Assembly: GCF_041734735.1 (NCBI RefSeq)
Contig: NC_134878.1
Location: 41,406,358-41,470,357, forward strand
Direction of reading: 5' to 3'
DNA length: 64,000 nt
From: Babylonia areolata
Lineage: Eukaryota > Mollusca > Gastropoda > Neogastropoda > Buccinidae
Positions 1 to 11,900 of the stretch are shown here, in pieces. The stretch's first letter is position 1. Each line of letters starts with the position of its first letter. Made by a program: the position numbers and the translations under genes. The notes beneath the pieces were generated by a model. It saw only the letters and a list, made by a program, of their open reading frames with translations, was not told where the DNA came from and ran no database searches.

Positions 1-2091
1 CCACAGTCCCTCTCTACTCACGGTGTCGAAGGCCTTAGTGAGGTCGACATAGGTGGAGAACAGATCAGCATTTTGCTCCTGACATTTCTCTTGCAGCTGC
101 CTTGCAGCAAACACCATGTCGGTGGTTCCGCGCTCTTTCCGGAATCCACATTGGCTCTCAGGCAAATGACCTTGGTCAAGGTGTGCTGTGAGGCGGTTTA
201 GTAGGATCCTGGCAAGTATCTTGCCTGCGATGGAGAGCAAGGAAATGCCCCGATGGTTATCACAGGCTTGCCGGTTCCCCTTTCGCTTGTACAAGTGAAT
301 GATAGATGCATCTTTGAAATCCTGGGGGATCGTCTCTTCTTTCCACATGAGTGAGTACAGCTGATGGAGCTTCTCAGTCAGCACAGTGCCTCCATCCTTG
401 TAGACCTCTGCTGGTATGGAGTCTGAGCCAGGTGCTTTGCCACTGGATAGCAGACGGATTGCTTTCTGGGTCTCAAGAGGTGTTGGCGGATCGTCCAGTG
501 CTTCGTTGATGGGGACTTGTGGGAGACGGTCTATGGCTTCATCATTTATGGAGGAAGGGCGATTTAAGACACTGTTGAAGTGCTCAGCCCAGCGTTCGAG
601 AATTTTCTCCTTCTCGGTGATCAAGGTATTCCCATCTGCACTGAGGAGGGGGGATGATCCTGAGGATGTGGGGCCGTAGACTTCTTTTAAGGCATCATAG
701 AACCTCTTCATATCGTGCCTGTCAGCATATCCCTGGATCTCATCAGCTTTGTCACTCAGCCACTTATCCTGCATCTGGCGTAACTTTTGCTGAACAGTCC
801 TGCGGATGGCATCGTACGCATCCTTTTTTGATGTGGACTTTGGGTTGCTCAGGTAGGCTTGATGCAGACGGCGTTTCTCATCCAGAAGCTGCTTGATTTC
901 ATCACAGTTTTCATCAAACCAGTCTTTGTGCTTTCTGGTCATGGGTCCCAGGGTCTCTGAAGCTGTACTATAGATCAGCTCACGCAGGGTCCTCCAGTCA
1001 GACTCCACATTCTGGTTGTCCAGAGAGGCGGATTCCAGACGATCTTCCAGCAGCTCCACAAAGGACTGTTTGATGGTGATGTTTTTCAGCTTAGCGATGT
1101 TGAGCCGTTTTGGAGCCTTCTGGCCTTGGGGGCGTCTCTTGGGCTGGATTCGAATATTCAGCTTCGAGACTACAAGGCGATGGTCTGTCCAACACTCGGC
1201 GCCGCACATGGTCTTTGTTACACGTACATCTTGCCTATCCCTTTTCCTGACGATGACATAATCGATGAGATGCCAATGCTTTGAGCGAGGGTGCATCCAT
1301 GACGTCCTGTTACGGGTAGGGAGGCAGAAAACTGTGTTGGTTATCAGCAGTTCGTGCTCTGCACAGGTCTGAAGCAAAAGCAATCCATTTGGGTTGCAGT
1401 GGCCCACACCGTGCTTTCCAATCACTCCATCCCAGGAGATGTAGTCAGAGCCAACTCTAGCATTGAAGTCCCCAAGAATGATGAGCTTGTCTGCTTTAGG
1501 GATAGCAGCAATGACAGAGTGAAGGTCCTCGTAGAACTTCGCCTTCACTTCATCCGGGTTGGTCATGGTTGGGGCGTAGGCACTGACAATGGTGAGGTGC
1601 TTCTGGCCAGATGCCAGTGGGAGTTTCATGGTCATAAGCCTATCGTTGACTCCCTTTGGGATTCCAGCTAGCTTGCTGACAAGTGCTGTTTTTACTGCAA
1701 AACCAACGCCAGCCTCACGTCGCTCTTCGCTTCCTCGTCCACTCCAGAAGAAGGTGTAACCAGATCCCTGTTCACAGAGCTCGCCTTCGCCTGCAAGCCG
1801 AGTCTCACTCAAGGCTGCGATGTCAATGTTGTATCTGGCGAGTTCGGATGCAACTAGTGCCGTTCTCCTTTGGGGTCTGTCCGCGTTATCTCTGTCCAGG
1901 AGAGTCCTTATGTTCCAAGCACCAATGGTGAGAGGAACGATCCTTGTTTTTTTCTTTTCTTTCTTGTTGTTTCGACCGCTGATGTAGGGTCCCCGCCAGC
2001 CGCGGTATGCTGGCCAGGGTGATATGGAGCAGGCAATTTTTAGGGCACCTTTTCTAGCCCCTTCCTCATGCCAGGGAGGTGAGCAGTGCAT
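1..2091 (-). CDS. LINE endonuclease-reverse transcriptase, RTE-like (partial, off left edge)
   Basis: One open minus-strand frame of 697 codons runs from an ATG at 2091 (just after an in-frame TGA near 2118) to base 1 without a stop. The N-terminal part is an APE-type endonuclease: motifs GAWNIRTLL, ALSETRL, SAYAPT, ILGDFNARVG, LIDYVIV and WTDHRLV follow in order. The C-terminal part is the start of the reverse transcriptase: KAPGSDSIPAEVYK, HRGISLLSIAGKILARIL, CGFRKERGTTDM and DLTKAFDTVSRE; the YADD box lies beyond the edge. The combination resembles the RTE/BovB-type LINEs often misnamed craniofacial development protein 2; the clade is my guess. The clean frame suggests a young copy. The LINE tail at 20143-20530 looks like the C terminus of the same kind of element. 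Confidence 0.9.
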   Translation of the reverse strand, partial: MHCSPPWHEEGARKGALKIACSISPWPAYRGWRGPYISGRNNKKEKKKTRIVPLTIGAWNIRTLLDRDNADRPQRRTALVASELARYNIDIAALSETRLAGEGELCEQGSGYTFFWSGRGSEERREAGVGFAVKTALVSKLAGIPKGVNDRLMTMKLPLASGQKHLTIVSAYAPTMTNPDEVKAKFYEDLHSVIAAIPKADKLIILGDFNARVGSDYISWDGVIGKHGVGHCNPNGLLLLQTCAEHELLITNTVFCLPTRNRTSWMHPRSKHWHLIDYVIVRKRDRQDVRVTKTMCGAECWTDHRLVVSKLNIRIQPKRRPQGQKAPKRLNIAKLKNITIKQSFVELLEDRLESASLDNQNVESDWRTLRELIYSTASETLGPMTRKHKDWFDENCDEIKQLLDEKRRLHQAYLSNPKSTSKKDAYDAIRRTVQQKLRQMQDKWLSDKADEIQGYADRHDMKRFYDALKEVYGPTSSGSSPLLSADGNTLITEKEKILERWAEHFNSVLNRPSSINDEAIDRLPQVPINEALDDPPTPLETQKAIRLLSSGKAPGSDSIPAEVYKDGGTVLTEKLHQLYSLMWKEETIPQDFKDASIIHLYKRKGNRQACDNHRGISLLSIAGKILARILLNRLTAHLDQGHLPESQCGFRKERGTTDMVFAARQLQEKCQEQNADLFSTYVDLTKAFDTVSREGLW

Positions 2092-2830
2092 TCCTAAAGA
2101 GGGCTGCTCAGACGCTCAGACGGCTGCCGAGCTCCATCGCTGCTCCTGTCGACGAAGAACGACCCTATGGCCTGAGCCGCCTGCGTGCAGGTCTGCGGCT
2201 GCGACTGCCAGTGTACCCACACCTGTCGTTTCGTCGCTCGCCTGTCGCCACAGGACTTGGGGGTGATGAAATGATGAAGGATGAAAGGTCATTTTGGATG
2301 ACTGATGACTTGCGCGATGAGTTTGTTTAAAGTGAAGAGGAGTTGCGCAACGTCGACCTCACTCTCTCGTCCGGGTCCACCAATTTCCAGTGGCAAGACT
2401 AAGTCGAGACGACTGGAGGATGAGCACGGATGCAGTGGATGACCAAGATATCCTTTCGGTGTCTCATCTTGCTCTCTGCACTCCACAGTGCGTTGCTGTA
2501 ACCGCCTTCCTCTCCGTTGAACCGATAGGTTTCTTCCGCAGATTCTGCCGGATCCAGACTTCGCATGCATGGGTAGACACACCCCGGGGGCCAACTGCGT
2601 GTGGGATGCACACAGCACGGTGGAGCTAGATGGCCGTCGGTGGCTCTCCTGAGCCAACGCCCTTTTATGGATCTCCATAAGGGTGTCTAGCCACCCGCCT
2701 CACCAGTCCCGGAAGGGAGCGGTGGGAGTGCCGGTTTAGTCGCCAACAACCCGACCCTGAACAGGTTGTACTGGATTACAGGTTACCAGTAGCAGATCTA
2801 ATGACCTGACCTGACACTAGGCTTTTAAGC
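2092..2830 (-). mobile_element. 5' UTR / 5' part of the RTE-like LINE
   Basis: The stretch upstream of the LINE start is GC-richer than the flanks and has a 129-codon open frame (2289-2678, minus) with no recognisable domain. It most likely is the LINE 5' untranslated region. The minus-strand 5' boundary near 2820 (a GACCTGACCTGACA direct repeat) is only an estimate. Confidence 0.5.
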
Positions 2831-2857
2831 TAATCTAACAGTAAAGCATCAAAGTGT

Positions 2858-2860
<3 letters not shown>

Positions 2861-2919
<59 letters not shown>
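2861..2919. repeat. (TC)n microsatellite
   Basis: About 29 uninterrupted TC dinucleotides directly abut the truncated 5' end of the LINE at 2919. Confidence 0.97.
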
Positions 2920-2922
<3 letters not shown>

Positions 2923-4448
2923 CGGGTACTGTTAGGGGGTTACAAAACCAATTAAATGTTTTGAAAGAAGAAGCAGATCGCTTAGGCTTAACAGTTAATT
3001 TAGATAAAACTAACATTATGATTTTTAGAATGGGTGGGCATCTCTCAGTACATGAAAAGTGGTTATATGGAAATGCGGATGTTAAAGTAACTAATACATA
3101 TAAGTATTTGGGAATAGTATTTTCAACAAAATTAAGTTTAAACTATGCGTGGGAAGAATCTTGTAGGAAAGCAAAGAAAGGTGTAATCGAAATACTGAAA
3201 TCGTTAAAAAAAGCTTAACTCGATTGATTATCACCTGTTTTGGAAAATGTTTGATACACAAATTGAACCTGTACTTACGTATGCAGCTGAAGTCTGGGGG
3301 CTAAAAGCAAACTCACAAATGGAGAAAGTGCACACATATGCAATAAAACGTTTTCTGAATGTACCGATTCACTCATCCAATACTGTATTATATGGGGAAA
3401 CGGGTAGATATCCTTTGTACATAAAAACTTTTGTGAAATGCATAAAATATTGGTTGAAATTATTGAAGCTTCCGCAATCACGTTTGTGTAAACAGGCTTA
3501 TGATATGATGTTATTACAAATGGATTTAGGTAGAGAAAACTGGGCTTATTATGTTAAAAAGATTTTGTCTGAACATGGTTTTGGAATTGTGTGGATGTCC
3601 CAGGAAGTGGGAAATGAACAGCAGTTTATTTCGGAATTTAAAGATAGACTTATTTGTTCTTTTAAACAAAATTGGCATTCTGATATGGAAACTAAAGAAA
3701 AATATAGTTGTTGTTTTTTCATTCAAAAGTATATTTCAAACGGAAAAATTCCTGACAGTCATCACAGATAAGTGGCAAAGAATAAACTTTGCAAGATTTC
3801 GACTAAGGACACTTGGATTTAATGCAAATAAAAGATGGTTTCAGCCTGGGACATCCACAGAATCACCATGCCCTTTGTGTGCTTTTAGTGTAGATGATGA
3901 AAAACATTACTTGTTTCAATGTAAATCATTCGATAGGGTAAGAGATAAGTACGAGTTCTTTCAGTCTGATGTAGCTAAAAGGCACGACATTGTTTCTGCT
4001 TTGTCGTCTAATGATGACCTCACAATACTGTCAATAGCTAAATTTCTTGTAGAAGCACAAAGAATAAGATGTAGTCTTACTATTCAGAACAATACCAGAG
4101 TAAATGAGGGGGATAATAATGTATAATGTCTACTATCTTATGTTCAGACTGTAAGCCAGATAATAAGGTAGACATTGAACAGTATCGTTGATAGAATGGA
4201 TGGTCGAGTAATGGTGTTTTTGTCTTTTTGTTTTGTTTTTGTTTTTGTTTCTTTTTTAATGTTTGTTGCTTCCATACTGTAAGGATGTTGTATTTCGATA
4301 AAAGCTGTTTTGTTTTTCTTTGTTTGCATGTTTTGTTTTGTTTTGATGGATTAAGCAGAGTGTGGTATGGTACTTGTGGTGACATAAGTATTAACCCTAT
4401 CACCCCCTTGTCAATAGACCTATGCAGGTAATGACAATAAAATATCAC
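2919..4448 (+). mobile_element. 5'-truncated LINE (C-terminal RT part and zinc-knuckle end)
   Basis: The plus strand encodes the end of a non-LTR ORF2 starting immediately after the place where the catalytic YADD should lie. Frame 1 (2919-3218) has VNLDKTNIMIFRMGG and YKYLGIVFS. A second frame (to 3771) has the post-RT region ending PLYIKTFVKCIKYW and beyond. A third frame (to 4126) has a C-terminal CPLC-x11-H-x4-C zinc-type motif. Two frameshifts separate the frames, at A-runs near 3205-3211 and 3736-3740. About 310 bp of 3' UTR follow, ending near AATAAAATATCA. The duplicated motif agcRtcaaagYgtc occurs at 2845-2858 and 4449-4462 (12 of 14 identical), each followed by TC repeats, and looks like a target-site duplication. 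The clade is not assigned; a fragment of the same family lies at 51008-51128. Confidence 0.85.
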
Positions 4449-4460
4449 AGCGTCAAAGCG

Positions 4461-4488
4461 TCTCTCTCTCTCTCTCTCTCTCTCTCTC
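4461..4488. repeat. (TC)n microsatellite
   Basis: Fourteen TC units sit at the 3' side of the LINE fragment and mirror the TC run at its 5' side. Confidence 0.95.
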
Positions 4489-4566
4489 CCAAATTAAACA
4501 CACATGCTGGAGATCCTTTCATTCATTTCAGCATTTGGGGGGTTATGGAAACGCGACCATACTGAC

Positions 4567-4584
4567 CCTCTCTCTCTCTCTCTG

Positions 4585-4616
<32 letters not shown>

Positions 4617-4654
4617 GGTTGTGGTGTGTGTGTGTGTGTGTGTGTCAGTGTGTG
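4567..4654. repeat. Compound microsatellite (TC)n(TTG)n(TGG)n(TG)n
   Basis: TC, TTG, TGG and TG runs follow one another without a break. No gene is seen from here to 4893; 4735-4800 is A-rich simple sequence. Confidence 0.95.
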
Positions 4655-4893
4655 TGTGTTCCTTCCCCCATCCTGTTGCATAACTTGAGTTTGTTATGTA
4701 TTGTGAAGTACAAAACGGGAACGTAGTGAGAAAACACAAAACAAACAACAACAAACAAACAAAACAAAAAATAAGCAATCAAATAAAACAACGAAGCACA
4801 CAAGAGCTTTTCTGTCCTTTGCCTTTTCGTGACATTACTCGGTGATTCGTTACAGACCTATGGAAATCTTGTGATGTCACTTCTGTTGACAAA

Positions 4894-4913
4894 ATGGCCG
4901 GCATTCGATGTAA
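4894..4913 (+). CDS. LEPROTL1: LEPROT-like exon 1 (start codon)
   Basis: An ATG in good context (gacaaaATGGCC) encodes MAGIR, the family's N terminus (MAGV/IK in human). A strong donor GTAAGT lies at 4910, leaving 16 coding bases. Exon 2 needs a remainder of two bases, so this donor is out of phase by one. The weaker GT at 4914 (20 bases) keeps the frame and gives [11 protein letters not shown], one residue longer than the human proteins. The identity of the exon is well supported; the exact donor is not. Confidence 0.6.
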
Positions 4914-7900
4914 GTTGTCTGCTTTCGAAGTGAGAAAGTAGAGTAATGGCTACATTTTCGTGCATGTCATTGGAAGGGTATTGAGGAAGAACGCCATGTA
5001 GGGTTTAAGGATGAACAAGAAAACATGACTTACTCATGATTTAGATTTCTGATTCACTGTCGTGATGTCTTTCTGCGTCAGTGTGTATTTTCAGATTTAC
5101 AGTAAGACGCTTGGGCAGTGAACGAACGAGATCTAAGTTGTTTGATTGTTTCACAGATGTTAAAGAGTAAAGAACGTTACTTTGGTGTGTAATGATTAAC
5201 CCCTTTTACATAGAAAGAAAAATGATAATGAGCTTGAGACATCTAGTCATCGATGAAGCGTCACGATTTGTTATGCCTGTACAGTCCAGTCATAGTTATT
5301 TACGAGGGTCATTCAATAAATAAGGTGAATTTTTCGGTATAAGGACTTCTAATACAGATAGAAGCTTACTTTTTTTTTTTTTTTCTTTTTTACTTCTTTT
5401 TCACATGGATTTAATTTGTTTTGCAGATTAAAAAAAACTTTGAGAGTTTTGGCGATTAACAAAGATGGCCGACCAAGAAGCATGCTCCAGGATTGAACAG
5501 CGGTCAGTTATCAAGTTTTTGGTTGCTGAAGGGTGCAAACCAGTTGAAATTCATAGGAGAATGTCAACTGTGTATGGTGCCACATGTTTCAGCCGAAAAA
5601 ATGTCTACAAGTGGGCTAAATTGTTTAAAGAAGGACGGAGCAGTGTTGAGGATGAAGACAGGCCTGGAAGGCCTACAGAAGTGAGGTCTCCTGAGGTGAT
5701 CGAATCAGTCAATGACCTCATTCAGTCTGACAGAAGGGTGACAGTGGATGACATTGCAAGGACTTTGAGCTTATCTGTTGGGACAGCACACAAAATTGTC
5801 CATGATGACCTTGGCTACTCGAAGGTCAGCTGCCGGTGGGTGCCAAAGATGCAAGGCCTCACACAGCAGCCCGAACGGTGCAGACCATCAACGAGCTGGG
5901 CTGGGAACTGCTCCCTCATCCCCCTTACAGCCCAGACCTTGCCCCTTCAGACTTTCACCTGTTTGGTCCCTTGAAAGCGTTCACGAGAGGCACGAAGTTT
6001 GAAAGTGACGATGAAGTCAAAAGTGTTGTGAGCGACTGGCTGAGACATCAGTCCAAAGATTTTTATGCTGAGGGAATACGGAAGCTTGTGCACAGATGGG
6101 AAAAGTGTGTGACAGTGCTGGGAGACTACGTTGAAAAATAAAAAAAAAGTAAGCTTCTATCTGTATTAGAAGTCCTTATACCGAAAAATTCACCTTATTT
6201 ATTGAATGACCCTCGTACAGTCCAGGCCAAATTTAAATAGTTTTCACTGTTACTGTCTTTTTTGTTGTAAAAATACTGTATAAACATACTGTTAAGTGAG
6301 CATTCGTTAGGTGAAAGAACCCATTGTTTTCAATAAAGGTTTACTAACTGGACCTGTGTAAATCGGATTTGACTCATGAGCCAAAAAGGCATTGGACACT
6401 TTGTTGAGTAAAGACAGTGGTCCCAGTCAACAGATTAACATAACTTTGCAAGCTGTGCTGTCAGTTATATAGGAGTATAATGACGAGAGATGGATGTGTC
6501 TTGTCTTGTAATTCATTTGTACTCGAAGGTGATGACAACGACAGTGACAAAATTGACAGCAACATCTAACACTTTCTTGAGTCTGTCTGTCCAATCAGAC
6601 ATCATTTCTGAGTGATTGGCCATGACTGACAGTAAAGACTCATTACTTTCACATATTTTCAGTGATCAGCTGCGAAGAATGGCAGATGTCAATCATCCAC
6701 AATTTTCATGAAGTCTGTACTGGGTTGACAGATGATAGATGGGAATCACATATTTTTTTCATGCTTTTTGTCACTGATCAGTTGACAAATTTCTTTTTGA
6801 GGAGACAAAATGGATGCACAGCAGACACTTTGTCAAATCAAATACAACCAAGAGGAAGGGAATATCATTAAACTTAAAGCTTTATCTCCTCTAAAGATGG
6901 ACACTTATAGGTCCAAGAAAAAGCTTGGCAGCTCACTTTCTAAAAACATGATTGACTTTTCAGCCTGACTGAACTCATGTATTTCATTGACTGGACAGTC
7001 ATTCACTTTCATGACTACATTTTTTGTGTGATTGTTATCATAAACCATCAGCAACTTGTCACAAATATATGCAAATTGTGTTATTTTGAAATTGACAGAA
7101 TTGCATCCATTCATCATCTCCTGACTGAAGATGCAACTAAAGATCTCCTCTGTGTCTTTGTGCTGTCCTGCCTGGATTATTGTAATTCCCTTTTTGTCGG
7201 TTCACCCAGCAACCTCATTGCTAAACTTCAGAAAGTCCAGAACCATGCTGCTTGTCATGTCTTTCATTCCTCTAAGTTTGATCGTGTCTCTCCTCTCCTT
7301 CATGCTTTTCACTAGCTCCCAGTCCCAGGAGAAGAAAGAATTATTTACAAAGGTCATCTCTCTTTGTTTCAAGTCCATTGAGGCTTCTGGTCCACAGTAT
7401 CTATCCAGTCTCATTCTTACATACCCTCATGCCAACCCTTCTATTCTTCTGACACCCACCTGCTTAGGTCCCCCCACCCCCCCCCTCCCCTTTTCAAACC
7501 AAAATATATGGCCAACGCAGTTTTTCATACGAAGCCCCCATTCTTTGGAATCTACTTTCTCAGCCTCTCCGTCACTCAGCTTTGCTGCAGTCTTTCAAAT
7601 CCAGTCTGAAGACCCACATTTTCCCCCCCTAAAGAGTTCTCAGCAGCTTATTTCTTTCCAGTATGAACTAAAATGACTATGAGTGCGCGAGTTTGAGAGT
7701 TTCAGAATTTGTAGGTTGTATTTTTAATTGTGTACTAATTATAGTTGTGTGCTGTAACTTGTGTGTGTGCGTGCATATGTGCTCGTGTGTGTTGTGTGTA
7801 TGTTTGGGGTTGTGTGTGTGGGGATGAATAATTCAGTAATGTTTGGCAACTTTTGTTCAGTTTTTTCCTTTTTGATATTCACTTGTGTGTTCTATTTGTC

Positions 7901-8933
7901 AATGCTTAGGGCTTATTTTCAAGATAGGCATCCTGATGATAATAATAATGATGATAATGATTATCTATCCTCACGCCAACTCATCTATTCTTCTGACACC
8001 TGCCTGCTTAGGTTCCCCCTCTTTTCGAACCAAAACGTATGGCCAATGCAGTTTTTCATACCAAGCCCCCATTCTTTGGAATCAACTTCCTCACCCTCTC
8101 CGTCACTCATATTCACTGCAGTCTTTCAAATCCAATCTGAAGACCCACCTTTTCCCCTCCAGATTAATTCTCAACAGCTCATCCATTTCCAGTGTGAACT
8201 AAAATGACCTTTGTGAGTGAGTGAGTTTTGATAGTTTCAGGATTTGTTGGTGGTATTTTTGATTGTGTACTATTTACGATTGTGTGCTATGACTTGCGTG
8301 TGTGCGTGCGTGTGTGCTTGTATGAGGGATTGGAGGGGGAGGGGGGAAGTGGAATAGTTTTCAATGATGTTTGGTATTTTGTGTTCAATTTTTCCTTTTT
8401 GATATTTACATATGTGTTCTATTTGTAAACGCCTCGGGCTTATTTTCAAGATTAGGCGTAAATGCTCATAATAATAATAATAATAATAATAATAATAGCA
8501 ATAATAATAATGATTATTGTAATTATTATTATCAGATACTCAAATGTTCCACGAGAAGATAGACTGTATGGCAATTGTAAAGTATTGGAAGAAGAAATCC
8601 ATCTACTTGATCACTGTGTCAAATATAACACCATACGAAATCCAATAACAAAGATAATGTACTCTGTTGGTCAATGCTAATAGATTAGCGTTAGTTTACG
8701 AATGCTGTACCAACTTATGACATTGATTATTTACTTATTTATTTGTGTTTTATAAACCTTAAGATTTCATGACAAAATATATTCAGTTTGCACACATACA
8801 AACATACAAACACACACACACTCACACTCTCTCTTTCACATACACATTTCCTTATTTATTTGTGTCTTGTAAACCTTAAGATTTCATGACAAAATATATT
8901 TTGTTTGTGCATGCGCGCACAGACATGCACGCA

Positions 8934-8965
<32 letters not shown>

Positions 8966-11900
8966 AGGGTCAGTAAAAAAACCCAAAAACAAATGCAGTA
9001 TTTTTCCCACCTATTTTTGGACAGCACATGTAACAAATATTGGCAGTTCAAAAATATTCTGTTATTCAAAAATTTTCTGTTATTGTCTTTAATCAGAGTT
9101 CTCTTTTTTGTTTCAAACAACTGGTTCCATTGTGAACTTATGACTGCCATTGCCATGCTTCAGCGTGAGTACAGATATCAGTTTGATCTATTTTTATATA
9201 ATTGTATTGTGGACTTAGTGTATTGCAAGTTCGATTTATTACAAAGGTATTTTCATTTTACAAAGATCAGACCTTAGCTTTTGTTTTATGAGATTGAAAC
9301 TACTAATGAAAGCCGCTGTTACAATATTGACACATATACAGTCCTGGTATCTTTGGACAGTAATAAAATGCAAGCCGTAATTCAGGGAGAAAAGAAAGGA
9401 GATGTATAACATTTTCGTCACAAATGAAAACATTTCAAGCTTCCAGAAAAAAGTAGATTACACTTTATTACAGCTATTTGTTTCATGTGTTTAAAAAAGA
9501 AAACAAGTTTAATCATGTTGGTTCAATAAGAATGACAAAGTAGTCATTTACTTAGTTATTTCTTTCTCAGCATGTCTTACTGGCATATGGGTCATTCTTC
9601 AGTCCTGGTCACACAAAGTGAGAATTGGAAACAAAATTTAAAACCAGATAAATGTAATTGAAACTGGCTGTTTTATAATCTAAATCCTTTATATTTTGGG
9701 TCATGTTAAGTATGTCCATGTTGTGTATGGATAATGTTGGTACATGCTTGTCAGTAACACTAGTGACAGTGTTACTTGAAGTGCTTTATAATGGACAAAA
9801 AAATCTGACAGAAGCTATTCAGTTTCCTTGGAAGGCTTCTAATACACTTGACAAACAGCAACAAATATCAGTGCATCGTTTTCATGCACACATTTTTGGT
9901 ATGCATAGAAAGTGACACATCATAAGTGTTAAAACAATTTCCCAACATTGAAACCGAACTTTGTTGAAATGAAATGATACTATGTCATGTATATCATGGG
10001 ATCAAAGAAATGCAATGATCATCAGCATGCAACAAAAACTGATATTCTCAAAGTTCTTGGGCAGTAAATCTTAAAGGAGAACACTTGTGTTACGACACAT
10101 GTTGCAAAAAGGAATGTTGAATTAAACACATCTCTATTCTTTTCTTTTGGGATATTTTTCACATGTTCAAAATGTCTGATTTCCTTCTCTCTCTTTTTTT
10201 TCAGTGAAAAATATAGTGGTCCCCCAAAAGCCATTTTTAAAATGGAGTCACACTGCATGCATGACCAAAATATGAAATACTGAACAAAATAGCTTATATT
10301 AATCATTTAGCTCATTTATATGATAGAAGGAATGCATAGTTGTTGATATAAACTCAACATTCAGTGGGTCTTGAAAATCATTGAATTTTTTTTAATTTGG
10401 ATTTGGTCTGTGGTGAACTCAACTCTTTGTTGGCAGAAAGACTGCAGAAACTTTACTGACCAGAAAATATGGTTTGATAACATCTGAAATCTATTTGTGG
10501 GATGTTGAAGAAATAATCTTCCTGGCACTTTATTTGTTTTTGTGGCTGTGTTGTTGGTATCCGGAAGAAAAATGTCCACTGTTAGGCTTGTGACAAATCA
10601 AAATGAGGCACACGGAATTTAAGTGAACACCCTTTTTTTTAAATTGATATTGAAAGTAAATTTGCTTGACGGACAATTGCTAAAACAAGGGTATGATAGC
10701 TATAACCATGCAACCATACCAACTTCCGTTCATGGCTTTGTAGTTCAGAAAAAACTCATTGAATGTTAAACACAACTCCAGTGATGAAGAAAAATAAGCT
10801 TTAATCAATGTCCGGTGTGATAGAATTAATGATTGTGACTGCGTTTTAAATATGAGGTTTGGCTTTTCGTTAGTCTGTTCAGATGCATAAAATGAACTTT
10901 ATTGAAATTTTTAAGTGTTTTAAATTAGGCACAACAGCAGTAGAATATTATTCATTTACCTGTTTTCAGTCACTGTTTTCAAATGACTTTTTTTTTCAAC
11001 TTTTTACCCATGCTTTTTTTGGGGGTGGGTGGGGGTGGGGAGAGAATTGTTCATGTACACATTTTCAACATATGCACCACACTTGCAATCAGTCACTTAT
11101 ACCAGAATGTGTTTTCCTGTATGATTTATTCACTGAAGTGAGAGACCCCCATGTTCCCCCCCCCAGCCCCACTGAAGACCAGCAATGATGAATGATCCAT
11201 AGATATCGATCTATAAAATTGTATGCAGATCTATACATGATGAACCATCCTTGCTCTGACAGTTGGTACATTTTAATTTTTATTGTAATTTGTTATATAC
11301 ATAGCAACTTACATTTACAAGACATTATTCAGAATGGGTACAGTGGACAAAAACGAATTGTGATCATTTGTCAGTTGATGAATGTGCCATGCTTTTATCT
11401 GTGAAATTTGTTGATTTTTAAAAAAATGATTTACTATTGCTTTTTTCTGCTTCTGGAGTTTTTACATTCACTTATTTCTATTTTCTTGCTTCAAACTTGA
11501 TGGTACATAGAGCAGCAAGAACAGAAAGAGTTACCAGGGTATAAAAAAAAAAATGGTAGTGGGTAACAGTGACAGACTTGAGATTCCTTGAAATGAATAG
11601 AAAGAAAGAATTTAGCATTTTCAAAGGTAAAAAATTTAGTGTCAGTCATATAGTCATGTTGCAATGTTTTCATGTTGCAGGTTGATCGGTTTAGCATTTT
11701 CCTGTGCTATCGGCGTGACCCTGCTGGTGCTGGGATGTGCCCTTCCTCAGTTCAAGTAAGAAACATGCTTGAGGTTTTGAGCTGCTCACTCACCCCCTTC
11801 CACCCCGCCCCCCTTTTTTTATCTTTTCTTTTTTTTTTTAAATCTCACCTACGCTAAGAACCTGTCATAGAACTTGTCCTAGATAAAAGATTGTGTGTCC

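Noticed and set aside
416-2330. Plus-strand open frames between 416 and 2330
   Set aside because: They are antisense shadows of the minus-strand LINE ORF.
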